Source: Bicyclus anynana
Lineage: Eukaryota; Arthropoda; Insecta; Lepidoptera; Nymphalidae
Direction of reading: 5' to 3'
NCBI RefSeq assembly: GCF_947172395.1
Contig: NC_069104.1
Span: 11,187,355 to 11,251,354, forward strand
Length of the DNA: 64,000 bases
Shown: in pieces, positions 53,490 to 63,682 of the stretch
How the letters are laid out: each line of letters opens with the position of its first letter
Position numbering within the stretch: the stretch's first letter is position 1
The notes under the pieces: model-generated
What the model was told of the DNA's origin: nothing
Databases searched by the model: none
What the model saw: only the letters and a program-made list of their open reading frames with translations
Program-made: the position numbers and the translations under genes

Positions 53490-53556
53490 ATACTTCTTTT
53501 TCTTTACAGGTATGAGAGTGAACGTTAACTATTCAAAACATCCAACAAACGTAAGT
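53490..53556 (+). promoter_or_regulatory. Candidate small exon (53510-53550) / recursive splice site
   Basis: TACTTCTTTTTCTTTACAG ends at 53509 and is followed directly by GTATGAG. A strong donor AAC|GTAAGT begins at 53551. The 41-nt piece between them is open only in the frame starting ATGAGAGTGAAC (53512), so it could hold a start codon of a 5' exon or be a 5'UTR exon. Arrangement and strand match the site at 13060. Confidence 0.4.
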
Positions 53557-53789
53557 TGTTAATTTTTAGTTAAAATACATTTAGTACTACTTATTTGGTG
53601 CTTAAAATTGTAAAACTTTTCAACAGCTATATTGGAAGTCATGAATTGTGAACCATATTCATGGCGATTTTGTATTAGCTCACACTTTATAATACTATCG
53701 CTATTTTAAGATCTAGACCAGACATTTTCCTTTTTTCCAAACTAATTAAGCAAATAGTACCTGCTTGTAGAGCTTTCTGTGCCGTAAGA

Positions 53790-54085
53790 GACTAATATTC
53801 CGAAGGACCACAGTATAAAAGTGAATAAATACGAGTATTATGACCTTACAAATGAATTGAATAATAATGGCTATGTGGTTCGTCTGTACGCTGTAAAAGT
53901 AGGTGCGAGAGGATTACTAGCAAAATCGATCTATAACTTGCTTAAAGACCTTGGCTTCTCCAGAACTGCAACAAGTTCTATATTAGAACGGGTATCCAAA
54001 GCTGCTCTAATATGATCTTACCAAGCTAGACAGGGAGAACAACACGAGCGGAGGAGGGGAGTGTTGATCGATTGTCAAGGAATTC
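53790..54085 (+). pseudogene. LINE reverse-transcriptase C-terminal (endonuclease-like) remnant
   Basis: The frame reads an IPKDHSIK segment, then NKYEYYDLTNEL, then VGARGLLAKS, then a Leu/Ser-rich helix ending KAALI. The order (IP.D..., KY..L..E, AV.VG.RG) corresponds to the end of the restriction-like endonuclease domain of LINE polyproteins. It is comparable with KYASLTESY and AVETLG in the element at 44208. Compared with the usual VEVGxRG, this copy reads VKVGARG, losing a probable acidic catalytic residue. A TGA at 54013-54015 interrupts the frame, which then continues SYQARQG. Dead copy. The family call is inference from the motif order. Confidence 0.55.
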
Positions 54086-55194
54086 CTTAACCCTACGTCT
54101 GTTGGCTGTTGCTCACGAGTCCTGGACTCTGCTTGGAGTTTTTCTCTCTGTAACGCGATGGATGCTACATCCACACGGTGAATTCATGGATTGCTGAGAT
54201 ATTTGTCTCCCTTATACTTTAGTATACAAAGTAATTATTAGTTACGGGTAAAATATAATTACGACTGTGCCTTGTGACTTTGTAGCGAGCACTGTCATGC
54301 CCCCTGCCCGTGTTGCCAGCAGTCAATTATTTTTTTTATTTAACTTTAATTAAACGACACGCGAAACCGCTGATTACCTCATGATATTATTAACTAAAAT
54401 ACATAAAGTAGCCGTTTGCAGGTATAATATTAAAATATTCCATAAATCTGGTAATAAATCGAGCCGTCACTTCGCAGGCTACAGCAAGGGCTTGTTCGCA
54501 GTAATTGAGCCGTGCGGCGTTGATTGGTCAACTCGTTGACAATGATTAAGCCGACTACAAACTAGACGGTTAATCACAAAAAGTATTCAATTTTTTACAC
54601 ACATTTTATTACACAGCTAGATAGCTAGCTAGTAGCGAGCTTATAAAGATTTTAGTAAAGTTTTTTTAGTTATATTTACGTTCGGATAATTTGACTGTAT
54701 AATAAATATGTAATAAAATAATTGAAATTTTTTATCGGTTTTGAAACAATGTAGTTTTATATCATTCCGAAACCGATGTATATATTTTTTCATGTTTCCT
54801 TTTTTAATAATATAATTAATATAAATAAATTCTCATTCACCAAACAACCTCCTTTGTGAATGGTGGCATTAGTGTGGCATTAAAAAGAGCTAAAGTTATA
54901 AGAATGTGAATATTATTTTTCTCACGTAATGAACAAACACGACTTTTGCTCGCTAGTTTTACGCAACAAACGTGCTATTTTTGAGCTATAGATGTGAAAA
55001 TATTTTTTTCACAACAATAAACAAGTATTGCTGTAAAATTATCTTGTAAAACCATCAAACTCGTTCAAACCGTTTCAGCCTACATTAAACTATAATAATG
55101 ATAAATCTCGCTCTCTTATAAGCAATTATAGTCTGCGTAGTAGGCTATTAAAACTAGGCTGAAGATGATTATTTTTAGATACACAGACATTAAA
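54086..55194. other. Unassigned region
   Basis: Nothing recognised; AT-rich with GCTAGATAGCTAGCTAGTAGC near 54616-54636. Confidence 0.4.
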
Positions 55195-55400
55195 AAAGGA
55201 CAAAGTGGTCGGGCACTTCGGCAGATTAGAACTTTGCATCCCTTCCCTCTAGAGGGAGTCTGCTTTTTGCGACCGCCTGCACTCAATATCGCGGTAATGG
55301 TTTTTAATGCGTTTAAAACGCTCCGCGTGTCGACGCCCTTGAGGGCATGATGTGGCGACAGAGGGTCGGAATGGGGTTGTCGTTGATTACCCCGCTAAAT
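55195..55400. other. GC-richer island of unknown origin
   Basis: GGTCGGGCACTTCGGCAG, CTCTAGAGGGAGTCTGC, GCTCCGCGTGTCGACG and CATGATGTGGCGACAGAGGG stand out from AT-rich flanks. No peptide, tRNA head or repeat match was found. Confidence 0.3.
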
Positions 55401-55789
55401 TAAATACGCTGTTAATATTACTGTAGAATATATAAGATCGGGTGCTCCGTGTTTTGGCGCATTATTAAAATACTACGGCCATTTTTGAATTTTGTTTTGT
55501 TGTGCTCTTGGATGTCTTTTAAACATATTGACAAAGTTTGATTAACTGTGGATTTAATACATTTTGGAAAAAAAGTTACAATAATAATATTATTAATTAA
55601 TTATTATGTAATTAAAGAACTTTGGTTGATTATTTAGAGTCAAAATCTTCTGAGGATGGCTTGATGTTAAATGAGTATAAAAGTAGGTATATGGAGGCAG
55701 ATTGGTCAGTTAAACTGGGTACAGCATCGTAGATTTAAAAAAAATCATTAATTGCTTGTAATTAACTTCTGCAATGTGACGCCTACTTA
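55401..55789. other. Unassigned AT-rich region
   Basis: Nothing recognised. Confidence 0.35.
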
Positions 55790-55984
55790 TCTATTCTAAT
55801 ATTATAATTATAAAGCTCAATAGTTTGTTTGTTCGAACGCGCTAATCTCATGAACTACTGGTCCGATTAAAAAAAATCTTTCAGTGTTAGATAGCCCATT
55901 GATCAAGGAAGGTTCGTTATATTTTATCCCTGTGTTCCTACGGGAACGAGAACCACGCGTGTGAAACCACGCGGCGTCAGCTAA
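55790..55984 (+). mobile_element. Helitron-like element, family H1
   Basis: TCTATTCTAATATTATAATT start, CGCGGCGTCAGCTAA end (CTAG to CTAA), hairpin CACGCGTGTGAAACCACGCGG. Confidence 0.88.
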
Positions 55985-56527
55985 TATTCAATAAATAGAG
56001 AACTTACTACTCTACTTGCAAATTATTTTATGAAAAAAAAATCTTTTTTTAAATATGTAAATAGATCTTGTTGCTAGTTTACCTGCAACGTTCTTTATGC
56101 CACAAAAAGTAACTAAGTATTTTTGAAAATACTTAGAATTCAAAACTTTAAACACAATGCGGTCCTCGGATTATGCACACTCAATACTCACAGCACCTGG
56201 TCTATTAGAGATGTGAACGTTCTAAACTCAAGTTCGAAATATTTATTTTGTGCAATATAAAACGTTATTAAGTTGCACAACTCATCGCAGTCGCGACGCG
56301 AGCGTATTCGTTCACTCATTCGTTCACAGATGCGAATGAAAAATAGCGAACATTATTTACTCGGAGAAAATTCTTTTTGCGACGACTTCTTAACTCTTCA
56401 ATTCCCATGTCAAGGCTAATATAGATTTTTAATTTTTCTTTGGATAACATAGCTTACAAACACTTATTTATTACAAAAAAATAAATAAAATGTAAATGAA
56501 CCACCCCCATTTTTTTTTATGGGCGTG

Positions 56528-56872
56528 TCACCCACAGGTGACACTGGGCATTGAGGCATTGTTGTTTCCTATAAGTATACTTGAGACTATACTTATAGGA
56601 AACAACATTTTTCTTATTCTTACAGTAGGAATGAAACCACAGATTCTATAATAATGTGTATAATAAATATGTAAACAAAAAGAACACTCATTTACTGTGA
56701 AAGCTGTACCAACACTATATGCAAACCGATATTGCATTGGGATACATTTTATAGTGTGGTGGTTTGTACATACGCATCTTCGTTGAGTGTCGATTTGTGA
56801 GTGGTTGTCAGCTCTTCCAGCGCTCCTAACCTCAGTAGGGACTTTCAGCATCATCTGCGGAGGTAGATTCAC
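56528..56872 (-). pseudogene. Possible piggyBac transposase C-terminal remnant
   Basis: A 114-codon minus frame inside the TTAA-flanked element has Cys residues at 33, 35, 43, 63 and 66, in RRCVC and NECSFC contexts, followed by aromatic/His residues (YYTHYY). Many piggyBac transposases end in a Cys-rich domain with a C-x2-C...C-x2-C...C...YH pattern. The match is partial and would need at least one frameshift to complete. Upstream minus-strand sequence to 57200 shows no clear DDD core. The transposon context supports the idea; the peptide alone would not. Confidence 0.35.
56560..56607. repeat. 20-bp perfect hairpin inside the piggyBac-like element
   Basis: TGTTGTTTCCTATAAGTATA (56560-56579), 8-nt loop, exact complement at 56588-56607. 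Confidence 0.95.
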
Positions 56873-57968
56873 AAATTGCCGATCGAAGGCTTGTCACATT
56901 TTTGCAAGTAGCAACATTTCACCGGAAAACGCAGTAAGGCTAGTTGTTTTTTGACCATCTCTTGTCTCAGTTTAGACATTCATTTGACAAGCTGCATCTA
57001 AGCTAAGCAAACTAAGTCATGCTGTTGTCATGCTACTTAGCTACAATATGTTCTTCAGAAGCTTGACGTAAGGAAGAGCCTAGCTCTTTCTCTCGTTCTC
57101 AAGTTTTATGAATTGCAGTAGTCCAGACGATTTTCCCGACCAGTACCCGTACCCCAACATTCTGCTCTCGTAACTACTCGGAATAATAGTAAAGTATATT
57201 TCGTATTACAACATGACAGCAAAGCATGCGACTGGGAGATGTATAATATTAGCTTCGTTTCTTCCCTCTATCTTCACTTGTAACAACACGATCATAAGGA
57301 GAAATGAAATAATATCGCCTGAGTTCTCCTCTGCCTGCAACTATAATCCAAGGTCAACCTGTAATACGTAATAAAGTTATAAAAAAACATCACCACATAG
57401 CGATAAGGCCAAAATGTAACAAGTTTTTGCTTAGAATGAAATCAGGACAATTTGTTATTGCAATGCCCAGTGTCACCTACAGGTGACACTGCATACTTCC
57501 GACGTTGTAACAATAACGCTATAAGTTATTTTTAGAATAAGAAACATTTGTACTACAGCTTATTTATTCCTTTATTACATGTAATAAGTAAAAAAACAAT
57601 ACTTACGGTCTAGGCATTTATATTTCACTTTATATCGCAAGAGATCACACAAACTCAAACTCCTTCAATTTCGCGCTAAACAACTGAATGAATTTGACAC
57701 ATGACATATTGCTAGTGTTATCAAAAAAAAATAATTGATAATGTTACATATTGGCTTCGAAACAGTAATATTAAATTTGAAAAATAATATCTCCTTCTGG
57801 TAGAAAAAAAATATTAAACGTCTGTCACCTCCAGGTGACACTGGGAATTGAAGAGTTAAATAAGATGTTTAATTTTTGTCGCTGAATTTATCAAAAATTA
57901 TCTACTTTCTCAAAATTCAAGTGGGAATATTAAGTAAATCTTATATTTAAAATTTTCCGTATCTCTTC

Positions 57969-58153
57969 TGTAAGGTCCCTTGTCCTTACCGTAATAGCAG
58001 TAAGTCACCGTCTCACCACTACACTATAATGGCCAGCTGCACACGTCCGCCTCCTCTCGATGCCAGCCATAGACTGGCCGCTCTCGCCCACTACCGGTGT
58101 ATATATACACGAACACTACCCCACTAGCGGTGTATATATACACGAACACTACA
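57969..58153 (-). repeat. 3' LTR of the 57964-63092 element
   Basis: 185 bp, identical to 62903-63087. It contains two copies of a TATA-like palindrome, GTGTATATATACAC. Confidence 0.95.
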
Positions 58154-58162
58154 TCCCTTCCT
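58154..58162 (-). other. Polypurine tract
   Basis: AGGAAGGGA on the minus strand directly abuts the 3' LTR, the expected site of plus-strand DNA priming. Confidence 0.75.
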
Positions 58163-58317
58163 ATTTAACAAATTTAATTATTGTTATATTTCCTTTACTC
58201 CTACCATACTCTCCACCTATTGATTTCCAACCACATGTGGTTCAGGATTAAAGTAGTCGAAAGTATCTTCCACTTTCTTCCAATACTCTCCCTCTTTTTT
58301 TCCTTTCCGAAGTTTTT

Positions 58318-59033
58318 TACTCGATTTCCATATAATGAAATTCCGAAGCTTTTAACCTATTCCCAATCTAATGGAATTCCAAAGCCAATTCCAATCTAAT
58401 GGAATTCCGAAGTTTTAATTTCAATTTAATGAAATTCCGAAACCTTTAACATAATTCCAATCTAATGGAATTCCGAAGCCAATTCCAATTTAATGGAATT
58501 CTAAAGCTAATTCCAATCTAATGGAATTCCGAAGTTTTATTAACCCAATTTCAATTTAATGGAATTCCAAAGCTAATTCCAATCTAATGGGATTCCGAAG
58601 TTTTATTAACCCAATTTTAATTTAATGGAATTTCGAAGCTAATTTCAATCTAATATAATTCCAAAGTTGTATTAACCCAATTTCAATTAAATTAAATTCC
58701 GAAGCCTTTAACCTAATTCCAATCTAATGGAATTCCGAAGCCAATTCCAATTTAATGGAATTCCAAAGCTAATTCCAATCTAATGGGATTCCGAAGTTTT
58801 ATTTACCCAATTTCAATTAAACGAAATTCCGAAGTCTTTAACCTAATCCCAATCTAATGGAATTCCGAAGCCAATCCCCATTTAAAGGAATTCCGAAGCA
58901 AATTCCAATCTAATGGAATTCCAAAGCAAATTTCAATTCAATGGAGTTCCGAAGGTTTTAATCCAATTCCAATTTAATGGAATTCCGAAGCTTTTAACCC
59001 AATTTCAATTTAATGAAATTCCGAAGTTCCAAA
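58318..59033. repeat. Tandem array of about 22 hairpin-forming units
   Basis: Units of 28 or 36-38 bp are built on AATTCCAATCTAATGGAATT plus CCGAAG. Each unit holds AATTCCA and its complement TGGAATT around a 6-nt centre, so it is self-complementary. Units alternate between two variants (Y in CAATYTAAT; CCGAAG or CCAAAG). The array lies near the 3' end of the LTR element. Confidence 0.92.
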
Positions 59034-62000
59034 TACATTTTTCTTCTTCAGATTCCTTCTTCTTTTGGCCCGACTTGACTTTTGGACTGAACTGGCAAAT
59101 CAGTTAACTGTGTGATCATTGGGCAGAGAACTGCCTACTGCAAAAATAGATAAACCGCATACGTCTGGAGTTCATCACGCCAAATTAATTACGCCAGCAC
59201 CGCCTTAAATAGTCTGTTGAGCATTATGAGACATCGCTAAGATAGCGATTTTCGCATAACGGAACGTAACTGTCAACCAGGCATACGTTACAATTTCAGT
59301 ATGTTTACTAACATCACAAAATAAGAACATCCTTTTGTTTGGTTTTAGAGATGTCCGTACCACATAGTTCCAGTTAAGGCAAAAGCTGTGTAGGAACTCA
59401 ACTTTTTTAAACCAGATGACAGTTTTATACTTTAAGAGTTCCTTATTCAAATTCAATATACTTTTGTTTTTACTAATTTCCGTATTACAGATGACACTCT
59501 TAAGAAAGTCTGTAAGCATCGTAGGATCGACCACTAATTGAACCCCCTGCTCCACAAGTGACACTAATGCAGTCAGATTTATCAATACACTGGACGGCAC
59601 TCTAATACTATTACTTTGGAAGCAATGATGACAGAGAACTCAACAGTTCCTCTCTCTCTCTATCTTTTTTTTTTTTTTTACATAGCGGTCTTACATTTTG
59701 ACTATCTTTCTGTAATTTTTTTTTTTTTTTTGTGCAGAAGACAACATATAAAGCAAATCTGATGATATTTCGAACATTCGTTTGGTTGAACCTGTCACAA
59801 ATGTCAGTTTTCATTAATCAAGTATTATTAAGTACCCGTCAAAAGCTGTCACAATAATTGACAGATAATTCTAACTTTGCCGCAATGCTCTTACTTTGTT
59901 ATAATATTTAATTGTAACAAATAGTCTTGTAAAATTGAAACTTACGCTGACCCGCTCATTCGTTGTTAGTCTCAATGTTGTTTGACTTCAAACCAATGGC
60001 TATTGTTTCTCATTCTAATATATATATATAGGACTGTTCTCCCTGCCATTCACAGTCCACTGCTAACACCTGCTAAACTCAATCATGCACCTATACATAG
60101 TTAAATTGCGTCAAAACTTAAACGTAACTGCGCTAGGTCTTGATGAAAGTATTTCCACCAACCTACATTGCAAAATGACTAATCAATAATTATAGCTTGT
60201 TGTAATCCGACCAAATGATGATCCTGTGCAATTTCACTTCACAACGCATTGCGAGCACCATCATAAAAACTCTTTGAAAATAAGAAAACTAAATTTCATC
60301 AAGTTGTACAAACTTGCAGGCTAAACAATGGCATCTGCTTGATCAATTAAGAAGTCTATCAAATACACCATAACACACACATAAGGGTGAAACGACAACA
60401 AATTTCAATTCAACGTTCAACAACAAATCTTTAATCGAATGATACTAAATAACTCAAATGTAAAACAACTACAACTTTTAGCGACTCCCTCAATGTCGCT
60501 CACATAACACGCCGCCTGACTTCGGATGTTCCTTGGCTATTTATAACTTCAAACTAACACAGTGATTTAGTATTAATACCCTAATACAATGACAAATAAT
60601 TATTATTTGAGTGTCACCTGCACGATGACAGAACAATTCTGCACCACCTCACCATCGAACAGCAACTCTTAGTGACATCTCCATGTCCACATTCGTTCAG
60701 AATGGTCTCTTACTATGAGATCCTTTACACCATTTTGCGTTCACAACACTTAATCACCTTAACCACAAGTTGAACGTCCCCTTCTATCACAACATAGCCC
60801 ATGTCATGCTCACGACCAACACCCACGACGCAGTGGAGTGACCCCTTTGACCACGACACAACTACAACAACCTCACAACACTCCCCATACCAACATTTTA
60901 TTCAATTACTAGCTTTGCTCAACCTAAATCCCAATTAAATCTCTCGATTATTCTCATCTTTCACTAGTAAACTCCTTATCTCAAAGATCGATGTACGAGT
61001 AGGTTATATACATTATTTATTTATAATATTATTATTATTTGAAATATTTAATTTAATATTTTCCACACCATCGTCACACTTACATACATACTTACATACC
61101 AACACTACATATCCATTTACACGCCGCACCCACAACATTTTGTTATCACACTTCACACGATAGATTCAATTCACGCACAAACCCGTGCGCAAATTGCAGT
61201 ATGCCAATGTTTATCGACGCGGGCGACTTATGCGCTTGACACAGAACACCAAGCTGCATCAACAGACGAAGACGAATGCATTGTTATTGCCATGTTGGTT
61301 GTAATTAAATAGTTATTAGACTTGCCACCGCGTTTTATTTCATATTACGCCAACTCCTGCACGATTCGCAATGTAATTAAACTCCTTATAAGTTTAGCTT
61401 AGTCTTGCCAATATTATAAATGTGAAGGTCTCAGTGGCCTGGGTATGCCGTACTTTAATGACTATTGAAGTGCACGCTACTGGGAAGTTTGGCTATCCAT
61501 TGGATATTTTTGATGTATTTAACATCACACAATGTAACTTGGGTAATACTTCCCAAGAGTATTTATTATTTATTATGCTCACGTTTGATAAACATCGAAA
61601 TTATGTAAAACATCGTAAAAGTTACATTCGACCATTTAACGTTTATCACTTCTATCCCTTTTCAAATTATACAAACCATCAACCATGGTTTTAGATTTAG
61701 ATCACGTTTGTAATGTATTAGCTGAAATATTATGAGGACAAACATAAAACATTAATAAATCAGTCCGAGATTGACCGCCGTTAAATGGCACAACCGACCC
61801 CTTATTTTATTAATTTTACTACTTTTCAGTATTCTCTTTTTTTTTTTTTAGAGTTTAGCTTAATCAGTAAAAGCCAGACCAGCAAGCAGAAATCGGCTAT
61901 GGCAATGTAATGTACACGCACACACTAGCAATTTACCTAATCACTAATTTGTTCCTCAATTAATTACTTTCACTTAATTGTGTACTGTAGCACCGTATTG

Positions 62001-62884
62001 CTATCGCTGTAACACGGGACTCTTAACACCACCATTAAACAACGTTGAAGCTCACGAATACCGCCTTCCTCATCATAAAACGTTGAGACAAGGCTATCGC
62101 TTATTCAAACGCTTATTCACACTACAACTACTATGGCTATACCCGACGTTTATCATAAAGTTTGTACAATGTGATACCTGCAACGAATATCGATACCCAT
62201 TAAACTTTAATTTTGAGGGTAATACTTGATGTGACGATAAATAAATTTAAATTCCTGTATACGTCATTTAGTAAATACGTAATGTATGTAAGACCGTCAC
62301 TCCAACTGGCAAACAACACAACTCTTAGGTATAGTGAACTTGACAGTCTAGCTAGCAAATCGCAAGGCGTACTCCACAAAACGGAATATGCCTATTCCAG
62401 CTAATCGCTGCGGGATACTGTCCCGGCTTACGGATCGCTCGACTCAACGAAGGTAACTAATTTAGCTATTTGGCTTATCACTTGCCCACTTAACGAAATT
62501 GCCACGCTACGACATGTCTATCACTTGTACACTCATAAAATGCCATGTCATTTGATTATCTATCATCACACAATGTCTTGATAAACAACATTAAATTTAT
62601 TCAACAGTATTAAAAGAATAATTATTACTTCGACCTTCTGTCCTTTTCAAAAATAAAACTGACTAACCGCATTGCTGTATTCATTTTCTTTTTTTTTTAT
62701 TTTTAGTCGCTGTAACCTAGACCATAGTCTACACAGCGACTTAGTTTAAGCTCAATCGCTGCAAACCAGACCGGCAGGCAAGAACCGGGTCCGTAGTCTG
62801 GGCAAGCGATTTTGCCAATTACCAAGTAACAGAACACAACAATTTACGGATAAAAATTATAACTACTTACATTATTTTTTTTTT
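59034..62884. other. Non-coding interior of the LTR element
   Basis: Apart from 59205-59600, both strands show only short frames. Poly(T) runs occur at about 59665-59680, 59715-59732, 61836-61850 and 62688-62700. A CAGACC.GC.AGCA.AA-type segment recurs at about 61875 and 62785, a possible internal duplication. Sense sequence from 60000 to 62800 is G/T-rich. Confidence 0.5.
59205..59600 (-). CDS. 132-codon open frame inside the LTR element, element-sense
   Basis: The frame starts at a GTG (59598-59600), or extends upstream without a stop for about 13 more codons, and ends at TAG near 59205. It lies on the element's own coding strand. The predicted protein begins with a hydrophobic, helix-like region (SVLINLTALVSLVEQGVQ at about 4-21). 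A Lys-rich middle (ISKNKSILNLNKELLKYK) follows, then several aromatic residues and Cys. I find no zinc knuckle, protease or polymerase motif, so it is not a recognisable gag. It could be a captured host fragment or chance. If capture occurred, a similar frame should exist outside the element. The upstream peptide CHHCFQSNS is notable but also unexplained. Confidence 0.25.
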   Translation of the reverse strand: MPSSVLINLTALVSLVEQGVQLVVDPTMLTDFLKSVICNTEISKNKSILNLNKELLKYKTVIWFKKVEFLHSFCLNWNYVVRTSLKPNKRMFLFCDVSKHTEIVTYAWLTVTFRYAKIAILAMSHNAQQTI

Positions 62885-62900
62885 TTTCACCTCGTCGCCA
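62885..62900 (-). other. Primer-binding-site-like sequence
   Basis: TGGCGACGAGGTGAAA on the element strand starts 2 nt after the LTR. A TGGCGAC start is used by several insect Ty3/Gypsy elements that prime from a tRNA 3' end. The remaining bases are not matched to a particular tRNA. Confidence 0.65.
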
Positions 62901-62902
62901 CT

Positions 62903-63087
62903 TGTAAGGTCCCTTGTCCTTACCGTAATAGCAGTAAGTCACCGTCTCACCACTACACTATAATGGCCAGCTGCACACGTCCGCCTCCTCTCGATGCCAG
63001 CCATAGACTGGCCGCTCTCGCCCACTACCGGTGTATATATACACGAACACTACCCCACTAGCGGTGTATATATACACGAACACTACA
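62903..63087 (-). repeat. 5' LTR of the 57964-63092 element
   Basis: 185 bp, base-for-base the same as 57969-58153. On the element strand the doubled TATA-like palindrome lies near the start, in U3 position. Confidence 0.95.
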
Positions 63088-63092
63088 TCTTC

Positions 63093-63316
63093 GAAACAGT
63101 TAGATCGATTTTCATGAAATTTTGTATGCTACGATTACACACACAAAATTAAGTATGTCTGGGAATGGATCTATTCGTCACACCCCTAAGTGATAAGGGT
63201 GGACTACCCTAAAATTTTCTACATATCCATTGATATTACATATCCATTGATATTAATACATTGATATTGTTATTGGTTATTCAATTTATCATACAAAACA
63301 CATCTACACACTATGT
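63093..63316. other. Flank of the LTR insertion
   Basis: CCATTGATATTACATATCCATTGATATTA is a short local tandem duplication at about 63226-63260. With the element removed, the flank reads continuously across CTCTTCGAAACAG. Confidence 0.4.
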
Positions 63317-63682
63317 ATCTTACGATCCCGATTTTGACAAAAAGAACGACAATGCTTCCCAGGCAACACAAACAAGCTTCGCGGCGCCGGCGAAGACGAC
63401 GTCCCCGATATCTGACGTCACCCAGACGTAGGCTTTTTAACCCACGTTCTCGGGGGCGCCCGGACTGATACACTCAGGCCAAAACACCCTTCCCAAACGG
63501 CCCTCTTAGCCGAGGTCCGAGTCTCAAAGGAGACGCCCTTAGAGAGTCGTTCCGTCCATTTACTCTGCTTCTGCCTTCAGGCCCCATCAGGCGATGCTTC
63601 TACGCTCGCCCAAACCCCCCGGTGACGCCGCTGAGGTCTCTTTAAGGAGCCTACGGCACTTTCACAATCAGAAAAAAAAACT
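63317..63682 (+). mobile_element. GC-rich LINE-like 3' end with poly(A) (plus copy)
   Basis: TTACGATCCCGATTTTGAC, CGGCGAAGACGACGTCCCC, TTCTCGGGGGCGCCCGGAC, ending in an A-run at 63671-63680. Sister of the minus copy at 5803-6176; no coding remnant. Confidence 0.6.

Larger units (their letters stand above)
56394..57855. mobile_element. piggyBac-like element flanked by TTAA
   Basis: TTAA at 56390-56393 and 57856-57859 flank perfect 14-bp TIRs CTCTTCAATTCCCA (56394-56407 and its complement 57842-57855). Inside are GTGTCACC-4 nt-GGTGACAC palindromes: 56525-56544, 57470-57489, and a 7-bp-stem version at 57823-57840. The first two, with adjoining GGGCATTG, form an inner inverted repeat. The TTAA target and paired inner/outer repeats are piggyBac features. 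1.46 kb without an intact transposase, so non-autonomous or decayed. Confidence 0.75.
57964..63092 (-). mobile_element. Complete non-autonomous LTR retrotransposon with target duplication
   Basis: Two identical 185-bp LTRs (57969-58153 and 62903-63087) are bounded by the 5-bp duplication TCTTC at 57964-57968 and 63088-63092. Orientation is minus. Two bases inside the 62903 LTR edge lies a TGGCGACGAGG primer-binding-site-like sequence, and immediately inside the 58153 edge lies a purine tract AGGAAGGGA. LTRs read TGTAGTG...CCTTACA on the element strand. The 4.75-kb interior holds a tandem hairpin array and one 132-codon open frame, but no recognisable gag, protease, reverse transcriptase or integrase. 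That makes it a LARD-type non-autonomous element that depends on proteins from elsewhere. Identical LTRs imply a recent insertion or gene conversion. Confidence 0.92.

Noticed and set aside
58913..59107. Repeated QFQFNGIPK-type peptide as a repeat protein
   Set aside because: The DNA unit is 28 or 36-38 bp, so the frame shifts between units. The reading is a by-product of the hairpin array.
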